A program made the translations under genes and the position numbers. The notes below the pieces were generated by a model. It was not told where the DNA came from. It saw only the letters and a list, made by a program, of their open reading frames with translations, and made no database searches. Below, piece by piece: positions 62,414-64,000 of a stretch of 64,000 nucleotides of DNA. Each line of letters opens with the position of its first letter. The first letter of the stretch is position 1. Origin of the DNA: Hyphomicrobium methylovorum (lineage in GTDB: Bacteria; Pseudomonadota; Alphaproteobacteria; Rhizobiales; Hyphomicrobiaceae); contig NZ_QHJE01000001.1 of the NCBI RefSeq assembly GCF_013626205.1, positions 2,150,501-2,214,500 on the forward strand. The letters are read 5' to 3'.

Positions 62414-63049
62414 ATGAATGGCATCGGTCATAACTCTGCTGCGGGCAAGCAGCTTCGCTCATTCATCGAGCGTATCGAGTACGTCAACGGCGAAATCGCT
62501 AAGCGCAACTCCGATCGGACCGAAATTTTCCTTGAGGCTAAGGCTCTTGGATTTTGCGGCAAGACGATGCGCGAAATTCTTCGGCTTCGGCGCATGTCTG
62601 AGTCTGAGCGGCAGGAAGCTGAAGCGCTTCTGGAGGTTTACAAAGGCGCGCTGGGCATGCTCGACGGCACACCGCTTGGTGAGTTTGCACGCAAAAAGCT
62701 CAGCGAGCAGCCGAAGATCAATCCGGAGACTGGAGAGGTCGACGAGAACCACGATACTCCGCCCGATCTTCCGATCGGCGAGGTCGAACAAACTCCGGAG
62801 ATCCAAGAGACCGTTGAAGAGTCCCGGGAGAAGGGCCGACAAGCGGCGCGTGATGGACTGAAGGTCACTGAAAATCCCTATCCAGCAGGAGACGCGAAAC
62901 GCGCGGCTTGGGATGAGGGTTGGTGCGAAGAGCAGGGCTCCGACGGAATGGGTATCCCGACTGCTTGGCGTCGAAAGGAGTCTAAACCAGATAATTCGAA
63001 GCCTGACGATCCGAAGAATGGCAACGGCGGAAACAGCGGTGCTGCATGA
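62414..63049 (+). CDS. GapR (DUF2312) family protein with RMF-like C-terminal domain
   Basis: 211 residues. Residues 10-85 (LRSFIERIEYVNGEIAKRNSD, LEAKALGFCGKTMREILRLRR) match DUF2312/GapR, a nucleoid protein that clamps overtwisted DNA ahead of replication. A Pro/Glu-rich linker leads to GRQAARDGLKVTENPYP and RAAWDEGWCEEQ, resembling ribosome modulation factor. A Lys/Asp/Gly-rich tail ends it. Next gene overlaps by ATGA. Confidence 0.82.
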   Translation: MNGIGHNSAAGKQLRSFIERIEYVNGEIAKRNSDRTEIFLEAKALGFCGKTMREILRLRRMSESERQEAEALLEVYKGALGMLDGTPLGEFARKKLSEQPKINPETGEVDENHDTPPDLPIGEVEQTPEIQETVEESREKGRQAARDGLKVTENPYPAGDAKRAAWDEGWCEEQGSDGMGIPTAWRRKESKPDNSKPDDPKNGNGGNSGAA

Positions 63050-63957
63050 GGTCGTTCTCTCAGGCTTCAGGTAGTGGCGATCCATGGGGCGTGCTCGATC
63101 GGTTTGGAGAAATACTTCGTCCTCGAGACGCGATGGAACCGATATTGGCGGCACCGGTGCGTGCTGCCGTCTTTGAGTGGATGACGGAAATTCGCGCGAG
63201 TGATGAACTGAAGTCCGTTGGTCTAAAAGCGCGCTCGACTGCTCTGCTGTATGGGCCGCCAGGGACGGGTAAAACGACGCTCGCGCACCATTTGGCCGCT
63301 CGGCTCGGGCTTCCGCTCGTCGCACTTCAGACTGAGAGAATTCACGAACGTTGGATCGGTGCTACGGGCGAGAACATCGGAATGGTGTTCGACGCGCTGA
63401 ATGCCGTCTCAGACAAGTGCGTCGTGCTGTTCGACGAGGCAGACGCGATGATGTCAAAGCGTACAACTCGCGGATCGAGCGCGGGGGACAAAGACTTCAA
63501 CTCATCGATGTCGATTATGTTGCGTCGTATTGAAGGCTTCAACGGAATCGCACTCGCCGCAACGAATCTTGCTGAAGATATCGATCCCGCCATGTGGCGC
63601 CGTTTCGGTCTTCAAATTTGCGTTGCTCTACCGGGGGAGGAAGAACGGTTTGCAATCCTCAAACGGTATTCCGCTCCTTTCGAACTCACCGATGACGACA
63701 TTGAACTGCTGGTTGATCTTACGGACGGCACTTCCCCGGCGCTCCTCCGCGGTCTGATGGAAGGGATGAAGCGCGTGCTTGTACTGGGTCCCAAACTCCG
63801 TCGAGACATCTCTTCTCCTGTCTCGGTCTTCCGGCAGATCATAGCTTCGGTTGCTCCGCCGCCTGACATCAGCGCACCGCAGCTCTGGAGCGCATCTGGC
63901 GCCGTCGACGAACTGGATCGGCTCACGTGGCCGCCGGTGAGAGCGGAGGGCCACTGA
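63046..63957 (+). CDS. AAA family ATPase
   Basis: 303 residues. Walker A LLYGPPGTGKTTLAHHLA near residue 70, Walker B CVVLFDEADAM, sensor 1 IALAATNLAEDID, Arg-finger region MWRRFGLQI. Classical AAA of the FtsH/proteasomal type, without protease. It may remodel phage replication or transcription complexes. ATGA overlap with the GapR-like gene. Confidence 0.87.
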   Translation: MRSFSQASGSGDPWGVLDRFGEILRPRDAMEPILAAPVRAAVFEWMTEIRASDELKSVGLKARSTALLYGPPGTGKTTLAHHLAARLGLPLVALQTERIHERWIGATGENIGMVFDALNAVSDKCVVLFDEADAMMSKRTTRGSSAGDKDFNSSMSIMLRRIEGFNGIALAATNLAEDIDPAMWRRFGLQICVALPGEEERFAILKRYSAPFELTDDDIELLVDLTDGTSPALLRGLMEGMKRVLVLGPKLRRDISSPVSVFRQIIASVAPPPDISAPQLWSASGAVDELDRLTWPPVRAEGH

Positions 63958-64000
63958 TGGAACTCCCCGCCGATTTTACACACGACGACACTGTCGGAGC
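63957..64000 (+). CDS. Start of a further phage gene (3' truncated)
   Basis: ATG 63957 overlaps the AAA gene stop (TGATG) and the frame is open to the edge (MELPADFTHDDTVGA). Too short to identify. Confidence 0.5.
   Translation, partial: MELPADFTHDDTVG

Overview
The window is a stretch of alphaproteobacterial chromosome, most likely from the order Hyphomicrobiales (a Hyphomicrobium-like organism is my inference). The support is GC-rich coding sequence, Tad pilus genes, a membrane-anchored cytochrome c next to kdsB and pheA, the ffs-dnaX-ybaB-recR block, and murA-DUF2948-hisD-UPF0262-maf-yacG. It has two parts: core genome from 1 to about 51,700, and the left part of an integrated temperate phage from tRNA-Phe (51,625-51,700) to the right edge.

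Core region. 1-1,819: end of a tadC gene and a TadD-like lipoprotein. 2,007-5,528: M17 aminopeptidase coupled to an NlpC/P60 hydrolase, an unknown protein and a glutathione transferase. 5,540-13,360: a YejABEF peptide importer with two tandem solute-binding proteins. 13,502-16,704: cytochrome c, kdsB, pheA, SDR. 16,812-21,359: SRP RNA, dnaX, ybaB, recR, MATE exporter. 21,518-24,521: a frameshifted CapD-type nucleotide-sugar dehydratase and a second epimerase. 24,556-28,034: def, fmt, truA, folE. 28,146-37,731: O-antigen ligase-type protein, RND efflux pair, mgtE, DUF1348, EamA, DUF983. 37,822-42,428: MocR-type regulator and a PiuC-TonB receptor iron pair. 42,984-44,071: cold-shock gene, a decayed cupin pseudogene, tRNA-Thr. 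44,269-51,530: murA to yacG, interrupted on the opposite strand by a Crp/Fnr regulator plus class III nucleotide cyclase.

Prophage region (51,700-64,000). A leftward operon (54,946 down to 51,779) ends in a putative excisionase and a tyrosine integrase beside tRNA-Phe. Its promoter carries a palindromic operator, TTCAC-N5-GTGAA, in the -35/-10 spacer. The same palindrome sits between the divergent repressor and Cro-like genes, where two back-to-back promoters use the same -35 bases. Rightward lie small early genes (including a duplicated convergent gene pair), a DnaA_N-like replication protein whose own coding sequence holds four tandem palindromic iterons (probable phage origin), and then a run of genes with mostly 1-4 base start/stop overlaps: small proteins, a MazG/DUF1599-like protein, an MT-A70 adenine methyltransferase, an HNH-AP2 endonuclease fused to a phage protein, a GapR (DUF2312) protein with an RMF-like tail, and an AAA ATPase. 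Structural and lysis genes and the far attachment site are not in view.

Most notable are the compact operator/promoter switch, the intragenic iterons, the duplicated convergent module, the GapR-RMF fusion and the endonuclease fusion.
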